64,000 nucleotides of DNA. Origin: Caulobacter endophyticus (GTDB lineage Bacteria; Pseudomonadota; Alphaproteobacteria; Caulobacterales; Caulobacteraceae). Made by a program: the position numbers and the translations under genes. The notes beneath the pieces are model-generated. The model searched no databases. It saw only the letters and a program-made list of their open reading frames with translations, and was not told the DNA's origin. The stretch lies in NCBI RefSeq assembly GCF_029543245.1, contig NZ_JARQWV010000019.1:1-64000 (forward strand). Reading direction: 5' to 3'. Of the stretch, positions 37,849 through 46,920 are shown one piece after another (positions within the stretch are counted from its first letter, which is position 1; each line of letters begins with the position of its first letter).

Positions 37849-40818
37849 ATGCTCATGATTTCGAAGACTTATGCGACCCGGAGCGCGCTGATGGCGGCGG
37901 CGTCCGCGGTCGTCCTGCTGGGGGCGGGTCAGGCCCTGGCCCAGACCGCCGCGACGGACGCGGCGACGCCCGCCTCGACGCAGGAACCATCCTCGGTTGA
38001 GGAGGTGATCGTCACCGGCTTCCGCGCCTCGCTGCAGAGCGCGCTGTCGGCCAAGAAGAACTCGAACCTGATCATCGAGTCGGTCACCGCCGAGGACATG
38101 GGCAAGTTCCCCGACCAGAACATCGCCGAGTCGCTGCAGCGCCTGCCGGGCGTGCAGATCGACCGCGAGAACGGCCAGGGCACCCGGGTGCGCATCCGCG
38201 GCCTCGACCAGAACGTCACCGTCCTGAACAACGACATCTTCGTATCGGGCATGGAGCTGTTCCGCCTGGGCGAAGGCAAGATCAACCAGACCAACTCGCT
38301 GGAAGGCATCCCGTCCGAACTGATCGGCGGGGTCGACGTCTACAAGTCGCCCGACGCCTCGCTGCTGGAAGGCGGCCTGGGCGGCATCATCAACCTGAAG
38401 ACCCGCAACGCCCGGTCCCTGCGCGACGACGTCACGATCGCCGGCGACCTGCGCGGCAACAAGGCCGGCGACACCGACTGGAACCCGACCGGTTCGCTGG
38501 TGCTGGGCTACAAGTTCAGCGACCGCTTCGCCGTGCTGGGCACGCTGTCCTACGACAAGACCGAGATCCACACCGACGTGCTGGGCGGCGAGAACCGCGG
38601 CGGCTGGGCGTTCAACGACCGGCCGGTGGTCGGGGGCGGAACCCTCGACGTGTGGTCGCCGGAGTATCGCTACGCCACCTATCGCGACCAGGAGCGCAAG
38701 CGCCTCGGCGCCTCGCTGAACCTCGACTTCGCCCTGACCGAGTCGCTGCAACTGACCGGCGACTGGTTCCACTCGGACCTGAAGATCAAGACCAGCGAAG
38801 CCTCGATCAAGTTCCCCTTCGCCAACGAGAACGCCACCTACGCGGCCGGCGCCAGCGTCGACGGCAACGGCGTGCTGCAGAGTGGGACGGTCACGGCCAA
38901 CTCGGCCGAGGGCACCTCGTACCTGCAGGACTCGCAGGCCAAGACCGACAACTTCCAGGTCGCGCTGAACTGGGACAACGGCGGGCGGGTGACCGGCAGC
39001 GTGCGCGCAGCCTATTCGACGGCCGACTATGAAAGCGCCAGCGCCAACAACGACGTGCGCTACACCCAGTACACCGTGCGTAACGGCACGGCCGCGGGCC
39101 TGGTGCCCAACGCCACCGCGCCGGCGACCTTCACCTACAGCTACGCCAACGGCGACAATCCGCGCTTCACTCCGGCCAACGCCGCCCAGTTCACCACGCC
39201 GTCCAGCGTGTTCGCCAAGTCGCACTGGGTGTTCGGCGAGGACACCCAGATCGACAACACCTCGATCCGCGGCGACCTGAAGTTCCGTCCCGAGTTCGGC
39301 GAAAGCGGCGACCTGGTGATCAGCGCCGGTGTCCGCTACGCCGAGCGCAAGATCGACTCCGAGTTCTGGCAGCTGCTGGCCGACTATTCCGGCAAGGGCG
39401 AGCTGAACGGCCGGACCTACGGCCAGGACTGGACCCCCTACGGCTACTTCCAGGACGGCGCCATCGGCTTCAAGTCGTGCGGTTTGCCGGCCGGAACGCC
39501 GGGTCGCCCGAACTGCGGCCAGACCGCCACCGACGACGGCCGCTTCGGCGCCTCGCCGGCCCTGATCACGCCCTACCAGACGGCGGCCTCGAACCCCGAG
39601 CGGTTCGAGACCCTGACGGTCGGCGGCATCACGGCGCTGTTCCAGAACCGCAGCCAGATGGAAAATCCGGTCGCCTGGCTGTCGAACCTCTATTCCTCGA
39701 CGCCGTTCAAGAAGTTCGCCGACCCGATCCAGTCGTTCCGGATCAAGGAAAAGACCACCACCGGCTACGGCATGGTCGACCTGGGCGGCTCCGACGACCG
39801 CTACCACGTCAATGCCGGCGTCCGCGTGGTTCGCACCGAGCTGACCATCGACTCCAGCGGCACGCCGACCACGCCCTGGTATTGGGGCACCGACAGCTGG
39901 AACGGCGTGATCGGCAATCCGGACGCCATCAAGACCACCCGCGAATATACCGACGTCCTGCCCAGCGCGAGCGCGGTGTTCGACGTCAACGACAGCGACA
40001 AGGTGCGCGTGTCGGCGGCCCGGGTCGTGTCGCGTCAGGACCTGTTCCAGCTGGGCCAGGGCTCGGCCTTCAACTTCACCCGCAGCTCGACGCCGGGTCC
40101 GAACCTCAACCGCTTCCTCTACACCAACGGCAGCGGCGGCAACCCGGACCTCGACCCGTACCGCGCCTCGCAGTTCGACATCGCCTACGAGCGCTACTTC
40201 GGGCGTAGCGGCATCGTCTCGGGGGCGTTCTTCTACAAGAGCGTCGACTCGTTCATCCAGACCGACACCGTGCCGCGCACCGTGGCCGACGGCTCGGTCG
40301 AGGGGGCGACCCTGGGCGTCTACACCGCGCCGGTGAACGGCGACGGCGGCAGCATCAAGGGCGTCGAACTGGCGGCGCAGTACGCCTTCGAGAACGGGTT
40401 CGGCTTCAACGCCAACTACACCTTCTCGGACTCCGAGACCTCGAAGTCGAACGACTATGACGACAACCTGCCGATCCCGGGCGTGGCCAAGCACGCCTTC
40501 AACCTGCAGGGCTTCTACGAGGGGCACGGCTTCGAGGCCCGCGTCTCCTACGCCTGGCGCGACAAGAGCTACCAGGGCGATTTCTCGTTCGGCTCAGGGG
40601 CTGACCGCCACAGCCTGGGCACGTGGGAGCGGGCCTATGGCCAGCTCGACGCCCAGGTCGGCTACCAGGTGACCCCGGCGATCAAGATCGTGCTGGAGGG
40701 CATCAACCTGACCGAAGAGCCGACCGGTCGCTACCTGCAGTGGGAGAACCTGCCGTTCCGCTACGCCACCGCCGATCGCCGGATCGTGCTGGGCGCGCGG
40801 TTCAAGCTGGGGATGTAA
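37849..40818 (+). CDS. TonB-dependent receptor of the beta-glucoside region
   Basis: A 989-residue outer-membrane transporter. A signal peptide ends near GQALAQ. The plug has EEVIVTGFRASLQSALSAKK, FPDQNIAESLQRLPGVQIDRENGQGTRVRIRGLDQNVTVLN and LEGGLGGIINLKT. A long beta-barrel ends VLGARFKLGM. ATG 37849 and ATG 37855 are both possible; the latter is better spaced from AGGGGA. Tandem LacI-type operators upstream and the halogenase-like and GH3 genes downstream suggest it imports a plant-derived glucoside or beta-glucan fragment. It is a different subgroup from the receptor at 3421-6567. Confidence 0.93.
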   Translation: MLMISKTYATRSALMAAASAVVLLGAGQALAQTAATDAATPASTQEPSSVEEVIVTGFRASLQSALSAKKNSNLIIESVTAEDMGKFPDQNIAESLQRLPGVQIDRENGQGTRVRIRGLDQNVTVLNNDIFVSGMELFRLGEGKINQTNSLEGIPSELIGGVDVYKSPDASLLEGGLGGIINLKTRNARSLRDDVTIAGDLRGNKAGDTDWNPTGSLVLGYKFSDRFAVLGTLSYDKTEIHTDVLGGENRGGWAFNDRPVVGGGTLDVWSPEYRYATYRDQERKRLGASLNLDFALTESLQLTGDWFHSDLKIKTSEASIKFPFANENATYAAGASVDGNGVLQSGTVTANSAEGTSYLQDSQAKTDNFQVALNWDNGGRVTGSVRAAYSTADYESASANNDVRYTQYTVRNGTAAGLVPNATAPATFTYSYANGDNPRFTPANAAQFTTPSSVFAKSHWVFGEDTQIDNTSIRGDLKFRPEFGESGDLVISAGVRYAERKIDSEFWQLLADYSGKGELNGRTYGQDWTPYGYFQDGAIGFKSCGLPAGTPGRPNCGQTATDDGRFGASPALITPYQTAASNPERFETLTVGGITALFQNRSQMENPVAWLSNLYSSTPFKKFADPIQSFRIKEKTTTGYGMVDLGGSDDRYHVNAGVRVVRTELTIDSSGTPTTPWYWGTDSWNGVIGNPDAIKTTREYTDVLPSASAVFDVNDSDKVRVSAARVVSRQDLFQLGQGSAFNFTRSSTPGPNLNRFLYTNGSGGNPDLDPYRASQFDIAYERYFGRSGIVSGAFFYKSVDSFIQTDTVPRTVADGSVEGATLGVYTAPVNGDGGSIKGVELAAQYAFENGFGFNANYTFSDSETSKSNDYDDNLPIPGVAKHAFNLQGFYEGHGFEARVSYAWRDKSYQGDFSFGSGADRHSLGTWERAYGQLDAQVGYQVTPAIKIVLEGINLTEEPTGRYLQWENLPFRYATADRRIVLGARFKLGM

Positions 40819-40914
40819 GTCCTCTCATGCCGGCGGCGGACAGACTGCGAGCCCGTCGCCGGCTCTTTTCCTGACACGTGCTCCGCCAGAGAGCGCGAAC
40901 GGGGAGGAAACGCC

Positions 40915-42420
40915 ATGGATCGCGCCATAGGCTCGATCGCCATCCTCGGCGGCGGCACCGCCGGCTGGATGGCCGCCGCCGTGCTGGCCCAGGTGCTGCG
41001 CGGCACCAAGACGACCATCACCCTGGTCGAAAGCGCCGAGATCCCCACCGTCGGCGTGGGCGAGGCGACCATCCCGCCGATCATCGACTTCCTGCGGCTG
41101 CTCGAGATCGACCAGGGCCAGTTCATGGCCGCCACCGAGGCCAGCTTCAAGCTGGGCATCCGCTTCGACGACTGGCGGGTCGTGGGCGAGCGTTACTGGC
41201 ATCCGTTCGGAACCTTCGGGCCGTCGGTCGACCGCCGGCCCTTCCATCACATCTGGCACCGGCTGCGGGCGGCCGGCGATGATCCCCGCGTCGAGGCCTA
41301 CAGCCTGGCCACGGCCCTGGGCGACGCCGGCCGCATGGCCTTCGCGGACGGGACGGGGCAGGGGCCCTTGGGCGGCATGCGCCACGCCCTGCATTTTGAC
41401 GCCGGCCTGGTGGCGAAGTTCCTGCGAACCTATTCCGAGCAGCGCGGCGTGCGCCGGCTGGAGCGTCGCGTCGAGGGCGCGACCCTGAAGGATGACGGCT
41501 TCGTCGAGGCCCTGGTCCTGGACGGCGGCGATCGCCTGGCGGCCGACCTCTTCATCGACTGTTCGGGCTTCCGGGGCGTGCTGATCGAGGGCGCGCTGAA
41601 GACCGGCTACGAGGACTGGGGCGCCTTCCTGCCGTGCGACCGGGCGGTGGCCGGCCTGACCGTGCGCGACGCCAATCCGCCGCCCTTCACCCAGGCCGCG
41701 GCGCGGCCGGCCGGCTGGCGCTGGCGGATCCCGCTGCGCCATCGCACCGGCAACGGCTACGTCTATTCCAGCGCCCATGTCAGCGACGACGAGGCCCTGG
41801 CCGACCTGGAGCGCGAGGCCGGCAAGCTGCTGACCGAGCCACGGGTGCTGAAGTTCACCGGTGGCCGCCGCAAAGCCTTCTGGAACCGCAACGTCGTGGC
41901 GCTGGGCCTGGCCTCGGGCTTCATCGAGCCGCTGGAGTCGACCAGCATCCACTTCGTGACCAGCGGCCTGATGAAGCTGCTCGATCACTTCCCGGACAAG
42001 GATTTCGACGGCGCCAACATCGCCGACTACAACAAGGCCCTGATCGCCGAGTACGAGGCCGCGCGCGACTTCATCGTGCTGCACTACCAGCCCACCCGAC
42101 GGGACGAGCTGTTCTGGCGTGAGCGGGCGGCGGCGGCCTTGCCCCATGATCTGGCCGAGCGGCTGGCGCTTTATCGCGGCACAGGGCGCATCCCGCATCG
42201 GCCCACCGAGCTCTTCACCGAGCTGTCGTGGTTCTACGTGCTGGAAGGGATGGGCGTGCGGCCCGACGCCTACGATCCGCTGGTGGACCTCTCCAATCTT
42301 TCGCAGGTTCGCGACGGCCTCGCCGGCTGGCGACGAAGCGTGGCCGAGGTCGCGCAGGCCGCGCCCTCGCACGACGCCGCGCTGGACCTGATCGCGGGAC
42401 GGGCGCGTTCGGCGGCTTGA
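40915..42420 (+). CDS. Tryptophan-halogenase-like flavoprotein
   Basis: A 501-residue FAD-dependent protein. The dinucleotide site is IAILGGGTAGWMAAAVLA. The catalytic lysine of the family is present in TEASFKLGIRF (Lys79), and GFIEPLESTSIHF carries the conserved Glu. GWRWRIPLRHRTGNGYVYSS matches the WxWxIP region. It begins 96 bases after the receptor, with GGGGAGG before the ATG, so they are probably one operon. Halogenase-like genes next to TonB receptors are frequent in Caulobacterales; the true substrate there is not known, and tryptophan is unlikely given the sugar context. Confidence 0.9.
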   Translation: MDRAIGSIAILGGGTAGWMAAAVLAQVLRGTKTTITLVESAEIPTVGVGEATIPPIIDFLRLLEIDQGQFMAATEASFKLGIRFDDWRVVGERYWHPFGTFGPSVDRRPFHHIWHRLRAAGDDPRVEAYSLATALGDAGRMAFADGTGQGPLGGMRHALHFDAGLVAKFLRTYSEQRGVRRLERRVEGATLKDDGFVEALVLDGGDRLAADLFIDCSGFRGVLIEGALKTGYEDWGAFLPCDRAVAGLTVRDANPPPFTQAAARPAGWRWRIPLRHRTGNGYVYSSAHVSDDEALADLEREAGKLLTEPRVLKFTGGRRKAFWNRNVVALGLASGFIEPLESTSIHFVTSGLMKLLDHFPDKDFDGANIADYNKALIAEYEAARDFIVLHYQPTRRDELFWRERAAAALPHDLAERLALYRGTGRIPHRPTELFTELSWFYVLEGMGVRPDAYDPLVDLSNLSQVRDGLAGWRRSVAEVAQAAPSHDAALDLIAGRARSAA

Positions 42421-42465
42421 GCGTGCAGGCCGTCCGGGGAAACGAAACGATACAAAAAGAAGATA

Positions 42466-42477
42466 GACAGCGCTGTC
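42466..42477. promoter_or_regulatory. LacI-type operator before the GH3 gene
   Basis: GACAGCGCTGTC is a perfect 12-base palindrome, identical in its core to the second receptor site. It lies 46 bases after the halogenase-like stop, in the leader of the GH3 gene. Confidence 0.72.
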
Positions 42478-42746
42478 AAGAAATGGTGTCTGATCGATGT
42501 GACCGCTATCGCGACGCGCCCGCAGGGGCCGCGAGCGTGGTGATCACGAAACGAAACAAGGGAAGGAAACCGCTGGGCCGGCAGGCGCGCGACCGCGCCG
42601 CGACCCTCGTTGCTCGTCGTCATTCATCCCGCTCCAGCGTCGGCGCTTCCCGCGTCGATGGGATGCCGTCTTCCGGTCGTCGGCCCCCCTCCGGCCGCGT
42701 GGACGAGGTGCTGGAGGCCCCTCCTGCAAGGGGTTGCTCCCACTGC

Positions 42747-42776
42747 GGCGCGGCGGGCTCGCCGCGCCGATCTTTT
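42747..42776 (+). terminator. Terminator-like hairpin in the GH3 leader
   Basis: CGGCGCGGCG-GGCT-CGCCGCGCCG is a perfect 10-base stem followed by ATCTTTTC, only 30 bases before the GH3 ATG and downstream of its predicted operator. It could end transcripts of the receptor/halogenase operon or act as an attenuator for the GH3 gene. Confidence 0.6.
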
Positions 42777-42805
42777 CAGGTTCTCTCGCTTTCAAGGGCT
42801 CCGTC

Positions 42806-45289
42806 ATGAAGCTTCGCCGTCCGCTCCTTCGCGCCTCGTCGCTGGCCCTGACCGTGGGCCTGGCCCTGCCGGCCCTGGCCGCCGAGCCGAGCCTGATCGC
42901 GACGACCCCGCAGACCACGGCCCATCCCGAGCTGTGGCCGGCGGCCAAGAGCCCGGCCAGCATCACCGACGCCAAGACAGAGGCCTTCATCACCGACCTG
43001 ATGAAGAAGATGACGATCGAGGAGAAGGTCGGGCAGACGATCCAGGGCGACATCGCCTCGATGACCCCGGCGGACCTGGCGACCTATCCGCTGGGTTCGA
43101 TCCTGGCCGGCGGCAACTCGGCCCCCGACGGCAACGACCGCGCCACGCCCAAGGCCTGGACCGACCTGGTCGACGCCTATCGCAAGGAAGCCCTGGCCAA
43201 GCGTCCGGGCCGCACGCCGATCCCGCTGATGTTCGGCATCGACGCCGTGCACGGCCACAACAACATCGTCGGCGCGACCATCTTCCCGCACAATGTGGGC
43301 CTGGGCGCGATGCGCGACCCGGCCCTGATCGAGCGCATCGGCCAGGCCACCGGCGAAGAGGTGGCGGTGGTCGGCGGCGACTGGACCTTTGGTCCGACGG
43401 TGGCTGTGCCGCGCGACGACCGCTGGGGCCGCGCTTACGAGGGCTATGGCGAGGATCCCGAGATCGTCGCCAGCTATTCCGGCCCCATGACCCTGGGCCT
43501 GCAAGGCAAGCTGGAGAACGGCAAGCCGATCGCGCCGGGCCGCATCGCCGGCAGCGCCAAGCACTTCCTCGCTGACGGCGGCACCCAGGACGGCCGCGAC
43601 CAGGGCAATGCGGTGATCTCCGAGCAGGAGCTGGTGGCGGTCCATGCCCAGGGCTATCCGCCCAGCATCGACGCCGGCATCCTGACCGTCATGGCCTCGT
43701 TCTCCAGCTGGAACGGCCAGAAGATCACCGGCAACAAGACCCTGATCACCGACGTCCTGAAGGGCCGCCTGGGCTTCGAGGGCTTCGTGGTCAGCGACTG
43801 GAACGCCCACGGCCAGCTCCAGGGCTGCTCGAACGTCTCGTGCCCGCAGGCGATGAACGCGGGCCTCGACATGTACATGGCCCCCGACAGCTGGAAGGGC
43901 CTCTACGAGAACACCGTCAAGCAGGTGAAGTCGGGCGAGATCCCGATGGCGCGGCTGGACGACGCCGTGCGCCGGATCCTGCGGGTCAAGGTCAAGTCGG
44001 GCCTGTTCGACCGCGTGGCGCCGCAGGTGCAGGGCAGGTTCGATCGCCTGGGTTCGGCCGATCACCGCGCCATCGCCCGCGAGGCGGTCTCCAAGTCGCT
44101 AGTGCTGCTGAAGAACGACGGCGTGCTGCCGATCAAGGCCGGGGCCAATGTGCTGGTGGCCGGCGACGCCGACGACATCGGCAAGGCCTCGGGCGGCTGG
44201 ACCCTGACCTGGCAGGGCACGGGCAACAAGAACAGCGACTTCCCCAACGGCCAGTCGATCTGGGGCGGCCTGAAGGAGGCGGTGGAAGCGGCCGGCGGCA
44301 AGGCGACCCTGGCCAAGGACGGCAAGTTCGCCGGCGCCAAGCCCGACGTCGCCATCGTGGTGTTCGGCGAAGATCCTTACGCCGAGTTCCAGGGCGACGT
44401 GGCCAATCTGGCCTACCAGCCGAATGGCAAGACCGATCTGGAGCTGCTGAAGAAGCTCAAGGCGCAGGGGATCCCGGTGGTGGCGGTGTTCCTGTCGGGC
44501 CGTCCGCTGTGGGTGAACCCCGAGATCAACGCCTCGGACGCCTTCGTCGCGGCCTGGCTGCCGGGCTCGGAAGGCGGCGGCGTGGCCGACGTTCTGGTTG
44601 CCGGCAAGGACGGCAAGTCCAAGCGCGACTTCACCGGCAAGCTGTCGTTCAGCTGGCCCAAGCGCGCTGACCAGGGCCCGCTGAACCGCGGCCAGCCGGG
44701 CTATGATCCGCAGTTCGCCTATGGCTACGGCCTGTCCTACGCCAAGTCGGCCAAGGTCGCGCAGCTGTCGGAAAGCGCCGGCGACCTTGGAACCGCCGCC
44801 AGCGTCGACCGCTATTTCGTCGCCGGACGCGTGCCGGCCCCGTGGATGCTGAGCTTTTCGGGCGCAGGGGCGGTCAAGACGATCGACGCCGGCGCCCAGG
44901 AGAACGGCCGCCAGGCGACCTGGAGCGGGCAGGGCGAAGGCCTGCTGGCCGTTCAGGGCCCGCCGGTCGACCTGTCGCGCCAGACGACCGGCGACATGGC
45001 GGTGCTCGTGAGGTGGCGAGTCGACAAGGCGCCGGTTGCGCCGGTTTATCTGACTGTCGGTTGTGGCGAATCCTGCGGTGGGAGGCTAGACGTAACGTCA
45101 ACGTTGTCAGGCTCGAAAATCGGCGAATGGCGTTCAGCCAAGATCAAACTTTCCTGTTTCCAGGCGGCGGGCGCCCAAATGGCGCACGTTTCGTCTCCAT
45201 TCGGCCTGAGCACCTCGGGGCCGCTGACGATTTCGCTTACCGAAATCCAGTTGGCGTCCAACGAGGGCGACGCTTTCTGTCCCAAATAA
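42806..45289 (+). CDS. Glycoside hydrolase family 3, exported beta-glucosidase
   Basis: An 827-residue exported enzyme with signal peptide ending LPALAA. The GH3 barrel has MTIEEKVGQTIQGDI, MFGIDAVHGHNNIVGATIFPHN, DDRWGRAYEGYGEDP and AKHFLADGGTQDGRDQG. The nucleophile is Asp331 in GFVVSDWNAHG. The GH3 C-terminal domain follows (IVVFGEDPYAEFQGD). A further beta-rich C-terminal domain of about 170 residues resembles the ExoP-type exo-1,4-beta-glucosidase ending. It would release glucose from beta-1,4-glucosides in the periplasm for glk and zwf. Pyruvate kinase follows after 28 bases. Confidence 0.93.
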   Translation: MKLRRPLLRASSLALTVGLALPALAAEPSLIATTPQTTAHPELWPAAKSPASITDAKTEAFITDLMKKMTIEEKVGQTIQGDIASMTPADLATYPLGSILAGGNSAPDGNDRATPKAWTDLVDAYRKEALAKRPGRTPIPLMFGIDAVHGHNNIVGATIFPHNVGLGAMRDPALIERIGQATGEEVAVVGGDWTFGPTVAVPRDDRWGRAYEGYGEDPEIVASYSGPMTLGLQGKLENGKPIAPGRIAGSAKHFLADGGTQDGRDQGNAVISEQELVAVHAQGYPPSIDAGILTVMASFSSWNGQKITGNKTLITDVLKGRLGFEGFVVSDWNAHGQLQGCSNVSCPQAMNAGLDMYMAPDSWKGLYENTVKQVKSGEIPMARLDDAVRRILRVKVKSGLFDRVAPQVQGRFDRLGSADHRAIAREAVSKSLVLLKNDGVLPIKAGANVLVAGDADDIGKASGGWTLTWQGTGNKNSDFPNGQSIWGGLKEAVEAAGGKATLAKDGKFAGAKPDVAIVVFGEDPYAEFQGDVANLAYQPNGKTDLELLKKLKAQGIPVVAVFLSGRPLWVNPEINASDAFVAAWLPGSEGGGVADVLVAGKDGKSKRDFTGKLSFSWPKRADQGPLNRGQPGYDPQFAYGYGLSYAKSAKVAQLSESAGDLGTAASVDRYFVAGRVPAPWMLSFSGAGAVKTIDAGAQENGRQATWSGQGEGLLAVQGPPVDLSRQTTGDMAVLVRWRVDKAPVAPVYLTVGCGESCGGRLDVTSTLSGSKIGEWRSAKIKLSCFQAAGAQMAHVSSPFGLSTSGPLTISLTEIQLASNEGDAFCPK

Positions 45290-45317
45290 TCCCCCAAACT
45301 GACAAAGGAGCGGCCGC

Positions 45318-46748
45318 ATGATCCGCGCGCGTCGTTCCCGCATCGTCGCCACCATCGGCCCGGCCTCGAGCTCGCCGGAAATGATCGTCAAGCTGGCCAA
45401 CGCCGGCGCCGACGTCTTCCGTCTGAACTTCAGCCACGGGGCTCACGAGACCCACGCCGCCGTCTACGCCGCCATCCGCGCGGCGGAGGCGGTGGTCGGG
45501 CGTCCGCTGGGCATCCTGGCCGACCTGCAAGGGCCCAAGCTGCGCGTCGGCAAGTTCGCCGACGGTCCGGTTCAGCTGAAGCCCGGCCAGGCCTTCCGGT
45601 TCGATTCCGATCCGACCCCGGGCGACGAAACGCGGGTTCATCTTCCCCATCCCGAGATCCTGACCGCGATGAAGCCGGGCGCGACCCTGCTGCTCGACGA
45701 CGGCAAGCTGCGGATGACCGTGACCGAAGCCGGCCCCGGCTACGCCGACACCAAGGTCGTCAACGGCGGCAAGCTGTCGGAGCGCAAGGGCGTGGCGGTG
45801 CCCGACGTCATCATCCCGATGTCGCCCCTGACGCCGAAGGACCGCGAAGACCTGGCCTTCGCGCTGCGCCTGGGCGTCGACTGGATCGCCCTGTCGTTCG
45901 TGCAGGCCCCGGAAGACATGGCCGAGCTGCGTCGCATCGTCGAAGGCCGCGCCGCCGTGCTGGCCAAGATCGAGAAGCCGCAGGCCCTGCAGACCCTGGG
46001 TCCGATCCTGGATCTCTGCGACGGCGTGATGGTGGCCCGCGGCGACCTCGGCGTCGAAATGGCGCCCGAAGAAGTGCCGGTGGCGCAGAAGGAAATCCTG
46101 CGCGCCGCCCGTGAGCGCGGCATTCCGGTGATCGTCGCCACCCAGATGCTGGAGTCGATGACCAGCTCGCCGACCCCGACGCGCGCCGAGGCCTCCGACG
46201 TGGCCAACGCCGTGTACGAGGGCGCGGACGCGGTCATGCTATCGGCCGAAAGCGCCGCCGGCGACTATCCGGAAGAAGCCGTCTCGATGATGAACCGCAT
46301 CATCGAGCGCGTCGAACGCGACCCGCGCTGGCCCGAGCTGATGCAGGCCGAGCAGCCGCATGTCGACGAAGACGCCGACGTGCTGGTGGTCGCCGCCGCC
46401 GGCGCGGCCAAGTCGGGCTCGACCAAGTGCCTGGTGGCCTTCACCACCACGGGCGCCACGGCTCGCCGCCTGGCCCGCGAACGGCCGCTGCAGCCGGTGC
46501 TGGCGCTGTCGCCGCGTATCGAGGCCGTGCGCCGCATGGCCCTGGTCTGGGGCGTCGAGCCGCGGGTCAGCGCCCAGCCCGACAGCCTGGAGGTCGTCAC
46601 CACCGACGCCGCCGCCCGGGCCCTGGAGCTGGATCTCGCCAAGCCCGGCGAGCGCATCCTGATCGTCGCCGGCACGCCCTTCGGCGCCCCCGGCGCGGCC
46701 AACCTGCTGCGCCTGGCGCACGCGCCGTTCCCGGTGCGCAAGCGCTGA
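45318..46748 (+). CDS. pyk: Pyruvate kinase
   Basis: A 476-residue glycolytic enzyme making pyruvate and ATP from phosphoenolpyruvate. It has SRIVATIGPASSSPEMI, VFRLNFSHG, LADLQGPKLRVGKF, AVLAKIEKPQAL (catalytic Lys), GVMVARGDLGVEM and the signature VIVATQMLESM. AAAGGAG precedes the ATG. Its place after the GH3 gene fits lower glycolysis following the Entner-Doudoroff split. A terminator nested in a paired repeat follows. Confidence 0.97.
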   Translation: MIRARRSRIVATIGPASSSPEMIVKLANAGADVFRLNFSHGAHETHAAVYAAIRAAEAVVGRPLGILADLQGPKLRVGKFADGPVQLKPGQAFRFDSDPTPGDETRVHLPHPEILTAMKPGATLLLDDGKLRMTVTEAGPGYADTKVVNGGKLSERKGVAVPDVIIPMSPLTPKDREDLAFALRLGVDWIALSFVQAPEDMAELRRIVEGRAAVLAKIEKPQALQTLGPILDLCDGVMVARGDLGVEMAPEEVPVAQKEILRAARERGIPVIVATQMLESMTSSPTPTRAEASDVANAVYEGADAVMLSAESAAGDYPEEAVSMMNRIIERVERDPRWPELMQAEQPHVDEDADVLVVAAAGAAKSGSTKCLVAFTTTGATARRLARERPLQPVLALSPRIEAVRRMALVWGVEPRVSAQPDSLEVVTTDAAARALELDLAKPGERILIVAGTPFGAPGAANLLRLAHAPFPVRKR

Positions 46749-46754
46749 TCCTGA

Positions 46755-46919
46755 TCCCTCTCCCCTTGCGGGAGAGGGTGGCCTCGCGGAGCGAGGTCGG
46801 GTGAGGGGTCTCTCAAAGCAAGACGCCGCGACAGCCGATCAGCTGTCGCGGCGTTTTTCGTGGGTGCGACCCCTCATCCGTCGGCTTTCGCCGACACCTT
46901 CTCCCGCAAGGGGAGAAGG
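46755..46919. repeat. Paired C-type repeat with nested terminator
   Basis: The same two half-elements as at 13581-13748 (CCCTCTCCCCTTGCGGGAGAGGG ... CTTCTCCCGCAAGGGGAGAAGG). Here the pyk terminator lies between the halves. It separates convergent pyk and the Crp/Fnr gene. Confidence 0.85.
46824..46858 (+). terminator. Terminator of pyk
   Basis: CGCCGCGACAG-CCGATCAG-CTGTCGCGGCG, a perfect 11-base stem, followed by TTTTT. Confidence 0.9.
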
Positions 46920-46920
46920 A

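Larger units (their letters stand above)
42421..42805 (+). other. Long leader of the GH3 gene
   Basis: 385 bases between the halogenase-like gene and the GH3 start. It holds the LacI-type site (42466-42477) and a strong terminator-like hairpin (42747-42776). An open frame at 42484-42809 runs through it, but its Arg/Ser-rich translation and lack of a ribosome site argue against a protein. Confidence 0.5.

Noticed and set aside
42484..42809. Open frame across the GH3 leader
   Set aside because: Ser/Arg-rich translation, no ribosome site, and it overlaps the operator and hairpin region.
45089..45110. Palindrome-like GTCAACGTTGTC resembling a LacI site
   Set aside because: It lies inside the GH3 coding sequence, one half is mismatched, and it is placed far from any start; likely chance.
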